This document shows positions 8,716-16,615 of a stretch of DNA of 64,000 nt, piece after piece; position 1 is the stretch's first letter, and each line of letters starts with the position of its first letter. A program made the position numbers and the translations under genes. The stretch is from an uncultured Flammeovirgaceae bacterium (GTDB lineage Bacteria > Bacteroidota > Bacteroidia > Cytophagales > Cyclobacteriaceae): the NCBI GenBank assembly GCA_937883755.1, contig CAKZYA010000050.1, forward strand, positions 27,358 to 91,357. Reading direction: 5' to 3'. The notes below the pieces were generated by a model. That model did no database searches and was not told the DNA's origin. It worked only from the letters and a program-made list of their open reading frames with translations.

Positions 8716-9870
8716 TTACTTACTTTTTACCGAAAACTTGTACGCGGTAGTCGTCCGGTAAGTTTCACCGGGGCGAAGTACTACGGAGGGATAATCCGGT
8801 TGGTTAGGTGAATCAGGAAAGTGCTCAGTTTCTAGGCAAAGAGCAGATCGTTTTTCGTAGCTAATACCACCTTTACCAACTGCAGCACCATTCAGAAAAT
8901 TACCAGAGTAGAACTGAATGCCAGGCTCGGTAGTAAATACTTCCAGGAAGCGCTTGGACTTAGGATCAAACACGGTTGCCGCCAATGATAACTCTCCTTC
9001 GGCACCATTCAGTACCCAACAATGGTCGTACCCAATTCCATTAACGATTTGTGGATGATCAGCATCAATGCGATTACCAATAACTGTAGGTTTAGTAAAG
9101 TCAAAAGGAGTTTCATCTACTGAGGCTAGCTCGCCAGTAGGAATTAAGGCTTCGCTAACAGGTACATAACGGTTGGCATCAATCATGAGTTGATGATCCA
9201 GAATAGTGGTGGAAGGGTCGCCAGATAAATTGAAGTAGGAGTGATTAGTCAGATTTACGATAGTGGGTTTATCAGTAGTGGCTTCGTAATCAATCCGCAG
9301 GGTATTGTCGGTTTGCAGGGTGTAGGTTACTTTGGTTACCAAGGTGCCGGGATAGCCCTCCTCTCCATCAGGGCTGGTGTAGCGAAGAATTAGCTGTGGC
9401 CCTTCGTCAGAAGTAGCCGTATCAGCTTGCCAGACTACCTTATCGAAGCCTTTAATGCCGCCGTGTAAATGGTTGGGACCGTTATTGGTAGCCAGAGAGT
9501 AGGTTTCGCCGTCTAGCGTAAACTTACCATTAGCAATGCGATTACCGTAGCGACCTACTAGTGCACCAAAATAGCTAGGAACAGTATTATAACCATCCAT
9601 ATTATCGTATCCTAAAACTACATCGCCCATCTGTCCATTGGCATCAGGCACTCGCCAAGCCGTGATGATTCCTCCGTAATTGGTAATATCTACCTCAGTA
9701 TCGCCGTTGGTCAGTGTATAAAGCTCGACAGCCGTGCTATCGCTAGTAGTACCAAAAGGTCTTTGTGAAATGAAAGAGGTAGGCATGGTCTCAGTAGTTT
9801 CTTGTTGTTGAGTAGGGTTACTTTGGCAAGCAGCTAGGCTAAGAATTCCGATAAGAAAGATTACTCTCAT
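8716..9870 (-). CDS. galM: aldose 1-epimerase (galactose mutarotase) lipoprotein
   Basis: A 384-aa protein that interconverts alpha and beta anomers of aldoses such as galactose or glucose. A lipoprotein signal ends at Cys15 (MRVIFLIGILSLAAC), so it acts in the periplasm or at a membrane. Family marks are NYGGIITAWRVPD, RYGNRIANGKF, NHLHGGIKGFDK, the second histidine in NLTNHSYFNLSG and the acidic site CLETEHFPDSPNQPDYP. A periplasmic lipoprotein form fits processing of sugars released by surface or periplasmic glycosidases such as the nearby GH92 enzyme. It lies tail to tail with the sigma-factor partner gene. Confidence 0.93.
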   Translation of the reverse strand: MRVIFLIGILSLAACQSNPTQQQETTETMPTSFISQRPFGTTSDSTAVELYTLTNGDTEVDITNYGGIITAWRVPDANGQMGDVVLGYDNMDGYNTVPSYFGALVGRYGNRIANGKFTLDGETYSLATNNGPNHLHGGIKGFDKVVWQADTATSDEGPQLILRYTSPDGEEGYPGTLVTKVTYTLQTDNTLRIDYEATTDKPTIVNLTNHSYFNLSGDPSTTILDHQLMIDANRYVPVSEALIPTGELASVDETPFDFTKPTVIGNRIDADHPQIVNGIGYDHCWVLNGAEGELSLAATVFDPKSKRFLEVFTTEPGIQFYSGNFLNGAAVGKGGISYEKRSALCLETEHFPDSPNQPDYPSVVLRPGETYRTTTAYKFSVKSK

Positions 9871-10082
9871 AGGAGATGGTTTTAGGTTGGGCTGTAAAGT
9901 ACAAGAGACCCAAGCACAATTGCAACTATTTAGGTCTCGTTAGCCCAACTGAGAGAGATAAAGAATGATCTACCTAAAAAATAGCAACAGAACAAAAGTT
10001 TGTACAACAATTAGAGGGGCGATTCGGTATTAATAGCAACATTTAGTATACTTCGGCAGTTAGTTACCTCACTCCAAAACGC

Positions 10083-11363
10083 ATGAGGCGGTATTATTTG
10101 TCTTTCCTCCTCTTTAATTTCTTACTTTTTTGGTATCCAGCTCAGGGGCAGGAACATGGTCTTACTATTACCGACATTCAGCTTTCAGGGCTCAAAAAGA
10201 GCAACGAAGGTTATCTGCGTAATTTCATTAAGACTACTGTGGGGCAACCTTATCGTCCGCTGCAAGCTGAAGAAGATCGGCAGCAACTAATTCGTGTTCC
10301 CGGTATAGGAAATGTGACAGTGTTGGTTGATACGGTGGCAGATAGGCAGGTGAGTATTGAGTTTGCGGTTGAAGAGCAGCGTACACTTTTACCCATTGCT
10401 GGCTTGGGAGGTGTCACTGATAACTTCTGGTTTCAGCTAGGTTTGGCAGAATACAACTTTTTAGGTAAAGGGCAGACGCTGCTGGGCTATTTCCTAAGTA
10501 ATAATGGTATTCCGAACGGTCAAATTTTCTTTCGTAATGAGCGGGTCAAGGGTCAACCTTGGGGCTACGCCATTGATGTTCGGCGAATAGGCACGCCCGA
10601 ACCACTGTTCTTTCCTGAGGCTACGGTTAACTATATATATACCAACACCAGTACGGGTATCACCGGTATTCGTCATATTGGGTTTAACCGCAAGATAGAA
10701 CTAGGATTTAACTTTTTTGTGGAAGAATATGAGAAAGATGAGGAAGTGGAATTTCCACCACTACCCGGCCCAGATATACTAAGTCAAGATAAATTGCTTA
10801 CCAGACTGAGTTTTGAGACGAACCATTTGAAATACGATTATTTTTACCGGGGCGGCTCGTACTGGCGGGCGATAGGGCAATCGGTATATACCTTTGATGA
10901 TAATTCTCAATTCTTTAGTCTCATTCTGGAACGCATCCAGTACTGGCGACCCTACCGGACGGCCAATATCGCTATTCGTCTAAAAGCTGGTATTGCTACC
11001 AACAATGATTCTCCCTTCGCTCCTTTTGTACTGGATAGTCAGGTCAATATTCGAGGGTCGGGTAACCGAGTAGATCGGGGTACTGCGCAAGCGGTTGTTA
11101 ATGCTGAGTTTAGGCAAACGATATTTCAATTTTCTCACTTTGCGGGGCAGGTCGTTGGTTTTGCCGATACTGGAACTTGGCGAAAACCTGGCGGAGAATT
11201 TCAGGATTTAGTGATGCGTAAAAACCTTCGGCAGTTCGTAGGGCTAGGAGTTCGCTTGATCAACCAAAAAGTATTTGGCGCGGTTCTCCGTTTTGATTAT
11301 GGCGTCGATGTCTTTGATACTGGGGAGCGAGGAGCGGTTATTGGGGTAGGACAATATTTTTAG
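10083..11363 (+). CDS. Omp85-like outer-membrane protein, one POTRA plus beta barrel
   Basis: The 426-aa product has a signal peptide (ends YPAQGQ, about 22 residues), one POTRA-like domain at about 25-105 (ITDIQLSGLKKSNEGYLRN) and then a region of alternating strands that ends in an aromatic residue (GAVIGVGQYF), typical of an outer-membrane barrel. BamA has five POTRA domains and TamA three, so this is a small member of the surface-antigen group. Its function is unknown; assembly or transport at the outer membrane is the usual guess. It stands alone, with a 212-bp gap upstream in which I saw nothing further. Confidence 0.8.
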   Translation: MRRYYLSFLLFNFLLFWYPAQGQEHGLTITDIQLSGLKKSNEGYLRNFIKTTVGQPYRPLQAEEDRQQLIRVPGIGNVTVLVDTVADRQVSIEFAVEEQRTLLPIAGLGGVTDNFWFQLGLAEYNFLGKGQTLLGYFLSNNGIPNGQIFFRNERVKGQPWGYAIDVRRIGTPEPLFFPEATVNYIYTNTSTGITGIRHIGFNRKIELGFNFFVEEYEKDEEVEFPPLPGPDILSQDKLLTRLSFETNHLKYDYFYRGGSYWRAIGQSVYTFDDNSQFFSLILERIQYWRPYRTANIAIRLKAGIATNNDSPFAPFVLDSQVNIRGSGNRVDRGTAQAVVNAEFRQTIFQFSHFAGQVVGFADTGTWRKPGGEFQDLVMRKNLRQFVGLGVRLINQKVFGAVLRFDYGVDVFDTGERGAVIGVGQYF

Positions 11364-11436
11364 CGAGTAGGATGCTTTGGAATACTGGAGTCCGAAGACG
11401 GAAGCTCCAACTTTCTAACTTCGTGCCTCCCGCTTT

Positions 11437-12336
11437 CTACTTCCAATAATCAAAGACAGCTTTAGCAATATTAGCGATGATCCGGTCGCGCTCTTTGTCA
11501 TATGCATAGGAATCGGAAACGAACACGGTGATTGCTATGTGATTTCCGTTGGGCAGCGTGATTATCCCGGCATCATTGGTAGCTCGGGTTAGTCCATTAT
11601 AGGCTCTAGAAGTCCCAGTTTTGTGCGCTACTACCGTACCTTCCGGTAATAAACCTTTTATTCGCCCTAGACCAGTCCTCGAGTCTACCATATCCTGAAA
11701 AAGTAAGTCTTGACTCGCTTCCGAGAGAACTCTGTCTATAAGGAATATTTTCAGAAGTTGGGTCATCGCTTGGGGAGTAGAATAATTTTGGTACTGAATG
11801 GTATCATTGGCTACCTGAATCATTTCCGGCAGCGCAATCGCTATATCGTTATTGGGTATCCCCAAGCTACTAACGTACTGATCGGCCACTTCTGCTCCGC
11901 CAATCGTCTTAAGTAGCACATCCGAAGCTGAACCGTCGCTGCGAATGGTATAGCTAAGTAGCTCTCTAATAGTAAGCTCAACCCCCTTGGGAAATTTCTC
12001 CCGAATTGGACTATAACCTTGCTTAGGAATGTAGTCTGATGGTGACACCTGAATTACTTGATCCAAACGTAATTTTCCTTCATCTACCTGAGCGAGTACC
12101 GCCATCGCAATCGGAAACTTGTACACACTCTGCATCGGAAACCTTTTGCTGGCGTTGTAGGCAATAGTTTCCCCAGTTTCAACAAGTAGCGCGTGAACGC
12201 CGACATTACCACTGATACTTTGAGCGTACTGCTCAATTTCTTGCTCAGGACTTGTCTGACCAAAAGAGTAAAAATACGATAAAACAAAGAACAGCATAGC
12301 GACAGCTTCGCGTAAGGTATTGTTGCTTAGTTTCAT
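11437..12336 (-). CDS. class A beta-lactamase with SDG in place of SDN
   Basis: A 299-aa serine beta-lactamase with an N-terminal signal (ends FYSFGQ). The nucleophile motif is Ser70-Val-Tyr-Lys73, the acidic residue Glu171 lies in PEMIQVANDTIQYQN, and the third motif is Lys239-Thr-Gly-Thr-Ser with RATNDAG after it. The layout EM-x-QYQN-YS resembles the PER/CfxA/CepA branch common in Bacteroidota. The second motif reads Ser133-Asp134-Gly135 (RSDGSASD) where most class A enzymes have SDN; loss of that asparagine usually weakens or shifts substrate use. A role in peptide-crosslink turnover rather than resistance cannot be excluded. No regulator is adjacent. Confidence 0.9.
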   Translation of the reverse strand: MKLSNNTLREAVAMLFFVLSYFYSFGQTSPEQEIEQYAQSISGNVGVHALLVETGETIAYNASKRFPMQSVYKFPIAMAVLAQVDEGKLRLDQVIQVSPSDYIPKQGYSPIREKFPKGVELTIRELLSYTIRSDGSASDVLLKTIGGAEVADQYVSSLGIPNNDIAIALPEMIQVANDTIQYQNYSTPQAMTQLLKIFLIDRVLSEASQDLLFQDMVDSRTGLGRIKGLLPEGTVVAHKTGTSRAYNGLTRATNDAGIITLPNGNHIAITVFVSDSYAYDKERDRIIANIAKAVFDYWK

Positions 12337-12456
12337 TGGGTTGTAGCAAGTTTTCTAATGAAATAGTAATGAATTACCCTAAACAACGGGATTTTATACT
12401 AAATATTCCGGCTTTCGGTTAGCATTGTGTAGATTTATCGGCTAAACCAACCTAGT

Positions 12457-12576
12457 ATGGATATTGACAACCGACCGCCTCTTTTCCGATCTTGGAATAG
12501 TTGGTATGCCCTAGTCGCTGGCGTACTTGGCGCACTGATTATTTTCTTCTACTGGTTAACCCAATCTTACGCATGA
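12457..12576 (+). CDS. 39-aa single-TM protein coupled to the sodium/solute symporter
   Basis: ATG at 12457 opens 39 codons. The polar start MDIDNRPPLFRSWNSW is followed by one hydrophobic helix (about residues 17-34, YALVAGVLGALIIFFYWL), and the end is SYA and TGA. The stop overlaps the symporter start as ATGA, a strong sign that both are real and coupled. The Arg-Pro-Pro and Trp-rich front followed by a single helix recalls the short accessory subunits found before some SSS transporters. A role as a small partner of the transporter is inference. Confidence 0.75.
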   Translation: MDIDNRPPLFRSWNSWYALVAGVLGALIIFFYWLTQSYA

Positions 12577-14273
12577 GCCTCATTGATTGGATTATTTTAG
12601 TCGGTACGTTATTGTTTATAGTAGCTTACGGCATATACCGTACCCGGGGCAAACAGGATATGGATAGCTATCTGAAAGGCGGTTATAGCTTTAAATGGTG
12701 GACGGTCGGGCTGTCGGTAATGGCTACGCAAGCGAGTGCGATCACCTTTCTTTCTACTCCGGGGGAAGCCTTTGAGTCAGGAATGGGCTTTGTGCAGTTC
12801 TACCTGGGATTGCCACTGGCAATGATTGTGTTGTCTATCACCTTCATTCCTATCTACTATCGGCTGAAAGTGTATACTGCCTACGAGTTTCTAGAGAACC
12901 GTTTTGACCTGAAGACCCGTATCCTGGCAGCTTTCCTATTTCTAGTACAACGAGGTTTGGCCGCTGGAATCACTATTTTTGCGCCATCCATCATACTTTC
13001 AGCTATTCTGGGCTGGAGTCTATCGGTTACTATTCTTGTTATTGGAGTAGTTGTTACTATCTACACCGTAAGTGGCGGGACGAAGGCCGTAAGCCAAACT
13101 CAAAAGCAGCAAATGGCTGTAATACTGGTCGGAATGATAGTCGCTGTCTTTGTCATTCTAAATCTACTACCAGAAAATGTTTCTTTCGGGGATGCTATCG
13201 ATGTAGCGGGTTATATGGGCAAGCTAGACGTAATTAATCTGGAATTTGATCTTGGCGATCGCTACAATATTTGGTCGGGCATAGCTGGAGGGTTCTTCTT
13301 ACAACTGGCATACTTTGGTACGGATCAATCGCAGGTGCAACGGTACCTAACCGGAAAATCTATTACCCAAAGTCGTCTAGGATTACTGATGAACGGTTTG
13401 TTGAAAGTGCCGATGCAATTTTTGATCCTGATGGTGGGGGTTCTGGTTTTTGTGTTCTACCAGTTTTATCAACCACCTTTATTTTTTATAGAAAAAGGTC
13501 AGGAAAGTGTTGCCCAGTCAGAGTACGCGGGGCAATGGGAGCAGCTCGACCAGCAGTACCAGCAAGTTTTCGAAGAGAAGCGGGAAAACATTCAAGCGTT
13601 GCTCAATCAGATTGAACAGGGCGACGAAGCTGCTGTAGACGGAACCCGGCAGAGGATAATGGCACTGGAAGAAGAAACACAGACCTTAAAAGCCCAGGCT
13701 CGAGAGGTGGTTACCCAGGCCAACCCCGATAATGAGACCAAAGATGCCGACTACGTTTTTCTTACTTTTGTGATACGCTACTTTCCGCAGGGAATGGTGG
13801 GTTTGCTACTAGCCGTAATTTTCTCCGCGGCCATGTCGTCTACTGCCTCCGAACTAAATGCGTTGGGTACCACTACCACTATCGATTTTTATCGCCGTAC
13901 CATACGTCCAGATGCTTCCGATGGGCATTATTTGCGAATATCGCGTTGGTTTATATTAGGCTGGGGTATCATTGCTATTATTTTTGCCTCGCTGGCCTCA
14001 CTAGCTGATAATCTAATTGAGTTTGTCAATATTGTTGGCTCACTCTTCTATGGTACTATTCTAGGCATTTTCCTCACCGCATTTTATATTCGGCACATTC
14101 GGGCCACAGCTACCTTTTGGGCAGCTCTGGTCGCCGAGGGTATAGTGCTACTGCTCTTTCTCTTCTTCCGTGATCAAATTGGGTATCTTTGGTATAATTT
14201 CATCGGATGTGGCCTGATGGTATTGACCGGGTTATTGTTTCAGACTTTATTACCTCGTTCGTCGAATCCTTAG
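12573..14273 (+). CDS. sodium:solute symporter (SSS family) with coiled-coil insert
   Basis: A 566-aa polytopic membrane protein of the SSS family, which couples sodium entry to uptake of a sugar, sialic acid or similar solute. MDSYLKGGYSFKWWTVGLSVMATQASAITFLSTPGEAF is the typical first half, with the sodium-site region near residues 40-60, and FSAAMSSTASELNAL in the second half is also typical. The start is the ATG at 12573, since that codon overlaps the stop of the 39-aa gene and begins a membrane helix at once; an in-frame start 72 bases upstream would conflict. Residues about 305-390 form a charged coiled-coil loop (EQLDQQYQQVFEEK, MALEEETQTLKAQA) between membrane helices, which shorter family members lack. 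The substrate is unknown. Confidence 0.9.
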   Translation: MSLIDWIILVGTLLFIVAYGIYRTRGKQDMDSYLKGGYSFKWWTVGLSVMATQASAITFLSTPGEAFESGMGFVQFYLGLPLAMIVLSITFIPIYYRLKVYTAYEFLENRFDLKTRILAAFLFLVQRGLAAGITIFAPSIILSAILGWSLSVTILVIGVVVTIYTVSGGTKAVSQTQKQQMAVILVGMIVAVFVILNLLPENVSFGDAIDVAGYMGKLDVINLEFDLGDRYNIWSGIAGGFFLQLAYFGTDQSQVQRYLTGKSITQSRLGLLMNGLLKVPMQFLILMVGVLVFVFYQFYQPPLFFIEKGQESVAQSEYAGQWEQLDQQYQQVFEEKRENIQALLNQIEQGDEAAVDGTRQRIMALEEETQTLKAQAREVVTQANPDNETKDADYVFLTFVIRYFPQGMVGLLLAVIFSAAMSSTASELNALGTTTTIDFYRRTIRPDASDGHYLRISRWFILGWGIIAIIFASLASLADNLIEFVNIVGSLFYGTILGIFLTAFYIRHIRATATFWAALVAEGIVLLLFLFFRDQIGYLWYNFIGCGLMVLTGLLFQTLLPRSSNP

Positions 14274-14281
14274 TCAAACTT

Positions 14282-14659
14282 ATGTCATCATTGAATTTCA
14301 AATCAGTACTATTTCGCCAGCTCTGCTTAATGGCTTCAGTCTTATCAGTACTAAGCTGTGGTAGTACCTAACAAGTAGTTATCCCCCCTCAACAAACCTT
14401 CATTGTGGCGAGTGGAGATCAGGGCGCATACAAAGTCAAGATTACTAATCAGGGAAGGGCAGCAGTACGAATTGCCGAAAAGCTGGAGCATGGCGAGTTA
14501 ATCGATCAAGGTTTTTTACTGAGTGGCGATCGTAGACGGTTATCATTCCTCTTAGGTTCAGAGGCAGTATTTTCTAACACACTATCCGATACTGTTTACT
14601 TGCGGCTCCGCATATTGGGTTCATCCGAGCCACAAACCCGGATAGAAGCGGTTCAGTAA
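14282..14659 (+). pseudogene. small lipoprotein gene broken by an in-frame TAA
   Basis: ATG at 14282 opens a lipoprotein signal (about 20 hydrophobic residues ending VLSVLSCGST), then TAA at 14369-14371. The same frame continues without any other stop for 96 codons (QVVIPPQQTFIVASGDQGAYKV onward) to the TAA at 14657-14659. The continuation has the makeup of a secreted beta-rich domain and no convincing start of its own except a GTG at 14405. The simplest reading is one lipoprotein gene with a single CAA-to-TAA change, giving a 29-residue stub. A base-call error or stop readthrough would also explain it. Its end overlaps the convergent TrpF-like gene by 7 bases. Confidence 0.7.
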
Positions 14660-15282
14660 GCTTCGTCTACCTCTAATACCTCGAGTATTTCGGCTAGGTC
14701 ATCAAAATCCTTGTAGCCTGGCTTAATCTCATCGCCGCCTTTCAGAGCGATTCCTTCAATGGCACTATTATCCACCAATGAGAGTACATTCTCAGATGTA
14801 ATTCCAAAGCCGAGCAGTACTGCGTATTGTTCAGCTAGGTGTAGTGCGTCGCTCAAGGTGAGGTGAGGCAATTCGTGGGGGTTTTCTAGCACAAAAAATG
14901 TTACTTGCTGATGATACTGCTGCAACACATCCGCAATATCACCTAAAGAACTATAATTTGAGGCATTTAAGCTAAGAGTAATAGGCGTGTCACGTTTTTC
15001 TAATAAGGGAAGGTCAGTAACATTTCCTATTTGCAAGTGCTGCACTTTTTCGTACTTCTCTAAAGATTCTTCAATTTTCTGGGCGGTATATGTCTGGAAT
15101 TCAGCCATATATTCTACTCCTGACAACCATTCACTTATTGATAAGAAGATAGTTGGCTCAACAAATTTATCGTCCTCAGTTTCAAAGCAGAATCCCAGAA
15201 TATCCACGCCCATTCCGGCACAGTAGCGGGCATCACTCAGATTATTGATACTTCCTACTTTCACGGTAGTTCTAAGAGCCAT
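14653..15282 (-). CDS. TrpF-like (phosphoribosylanthranilate isomerase fold) protein lacking catalytic residues
   Basis: The 209 residues follow the TrpF barrel from end to end: VKVGSINNLSDARYCAGMGVDILGFCFE at the start and LLGFGITSENV, then PGYKDFDDLAEIL at the end, matching the phosphate-binding and closing segments of the family. The catalytic motif KICG reads KVGS, so the general-base cysteine is gone. The aspartate expected at the end of the middle strand is replaced within FFVLENPHE, and the SPRYV segment is absent. No other trp gene is nearby. It is therefore probably not an isomerase in tryptophan synthesis but a derived relative with an unknown ligand. Confidence 0.75.
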   Translation of the reverse strand: MALRTTVKVGSINNLSDARYCAGMGVDILGFCFETEDDKFVEPTIFLSISEWLSGVEYMAEFQTYTAQKIEESLEKYEKVQHLQIGNVTDLPLLEKRDTPITLSLNASNYSSLGDIADVLQQYHQQVTFFVLENPHELPHLTLSDALHLAEQYAVLLGFGITSENVLSLVDNSAIEGIALKGGDEIKPGYKDFDDLAEILEVLEVDEAY

Positions 15283-15482
15283 AGGCGGTTAGGAAAAAAT
15301 GTTTATTTTTTTTTAAGTAAAATTCAACAAAATAAAATCATATTTTGTTATTTATATGAGCAGAGCCAATTTCTTGTAGAGCGTCTAACAAAAGTGATAA
15401 TTTTTTAGATGGAAAAGAAAATTGGTTCAAAAATTGAGCACATTAATTTAATTGTGGAGGTAGTATTAAGGTAAAAGGTAAG

Positions 15483-15722
15483 ATGAAAGTAGACGCAGTA
15501 AGGAATTTAGTGGAAAATTATACGATAGATCAGTTAGTTGAGGCTGAAAAAGCATTAGTCAATGGGGAAGATCTCTCGTTTAGAGTAGTCGGAGAAGATG
15601 CTAGTGAGAAACTTACTTACTTACTGGCTGCCGTATACATCTTAGAACGACTTAAATCTGGTACCCTAGAATTTGCTGAAGCTTTCCGCCAATATACCCT
15701 TCAGGTTCGGGAGACCTTTTAG
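15483..15722 (+). CDS. small conserved-looking protein, 79 aa (possibly DUF6952-like)
   Basis: An acidic, helical cytoplasmic protein: MKVDAVRNLVENYTIDQL, then EAEKALVNGEDLSF, a central VGEDASEKLTYLLAAVYILERL and EAFRQYTLQVRETF. It resembles small Bacteroidota proteins annotated as DUF6952 from memory; I cannot confirm that match. No motif points to a function. The AT-rich 200-bp gap upstream probably contains its promoter. Start at ATG 15483. Confidence 0.65.
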   Translation: MKVDAVRNLVENYTIDQLVEAEKALVNGEDLSFRVVGEDASEKLTYLLAAVYILERLKSGTLEFAEAFRQYTLQVRETF

Positions 15723-15904
15723 TACTACAGTCTAATTATCAACTCCAAAGTAACTGCTTCCAGCAAGTAGGTATTGGGAAGTGCTCAAACCGCCTCCCCT
15801 CTCATTTATCGAGTGAGATGTAAGTTTTCATCATTTTTTGGTTTTTCCTCACATATCAGGAAGTTTCGTAGGGTATTTGCTACCTTATGTATTAAATTAT
15901 CCTG

Positions 15905-16615
15905 ATGTTAGTACGCATATTTCTGTGGGTTTCAATAATTGGTTTGTTACTTGCTTGTGAGTCTGAAACCATCCAGCCTTCATCAACCCGATTAGGGCTT
16001 AGCTACTTCCCCGTAGAAGTAGGTAATTTTCGGGAATACGCTATTCGAGATATTTCGTATAATCTGCTAAATGAGCCTGATACCCAACGCTACTTTATTC
16101 GGGAAGTAGTGACCGGTTCCTTTCCAGGACAAGGCAATGAAGCAATATATCGACTGGAGCGATTCTCCCGGTTTTCAACTACCCAGGAATGGCAACTGGA
16201 CTCTGTATGGACAGCTCGTTTAAATGCCCAGCGGGCGGTTGTGGTAGAAAATAATACTCCTTTTATTAAGCTTGTTTTTCCCTTCGTTAATGATTTGGAG
16301 TGGGATGGTAATGCTCTAAATGCAAAACCAACCGATCGCTACGAACTACAATCTACCTCGGAGACGTTATTGGAAGAAATAGAAAGCCCACTTGATACGT
16401 TATTAGACCAAAGTATTACGGTAGTGCAAAGCAATTTATCTTCTTTGGTAAACGATAGTATTTTCTCTGAAACCTACGTGGATGAAATAGGCTTATTCTA
16501 TAAAAAATCTGTAGACCTAGCCTATTGTGCGGAAGAAGATTGCCTGGGTCAGTTTATTATTGATTTTGGTCGAGATTACCGTCAGACTCTTATTGCCTAT
16601 GGAAAAATTGATTAA
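15905..16615 (+). CDS. hypothetical lipoprotein, 236 aa
   Basis: The lipoprotein signal ends at Cys19 (ISIIGLLLAC-like: VSIIGLLLACES). The rest is a beta-rich periplasmic domain without a family I recognise (YFPVEVGNFREYAIRD, then IYRLERFSRFSTTQEWQLDSV). Proteins that open with 'YFPV..G..W/R.Y' are common unknown lipoproteins of Bacteroidota. The gene overlaps the start of the subtilisin gene by 17 bases, so the two are translationally coupled, and the lipoprotein may assist or accompany the protease; that is inference. Confidence 0.8.
   Translation: MLVRIFLWVSIIGLLLACESETIQPSSTRLGLSYFPVEVGNFREYAIRDISYNLLNEPDTQRYFIREVVTGSFPGQGNEAIYRLERFSRFSTTQEWQLDSVWTARLNAQRAVVVENNTPFIKLVFPFVNDLEWDGNALNAKPTDRYELQSTSETLLEEIESPLDTLLDQSITVVQSNLSSLVNDSIFSETYVDEIGLFYKKSVDLAYCAEEDCLGQFIIDFGRDYRQTLIAYGKID

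Noticed and set aside
11364..11436. Terminator between the barrel protein and the beta-lactamase
   Set aside because: Only a 4-bp GGAG/CTCC stem with a long inner part and no T tract was found.
12501..12572. Longer N-terminus for the sodium/solute symporter
   Set aside because: It lies in another frame of the 39-aa gene; the ATGA overlap at 12573 and the immediate membrane helix favour the shorter form.
16527..16598. Upstream in-frame extension of the subtilisin gene
   Set aside because: It lies inside the lipoprotein gene, and the signal peptide begins at 16599.
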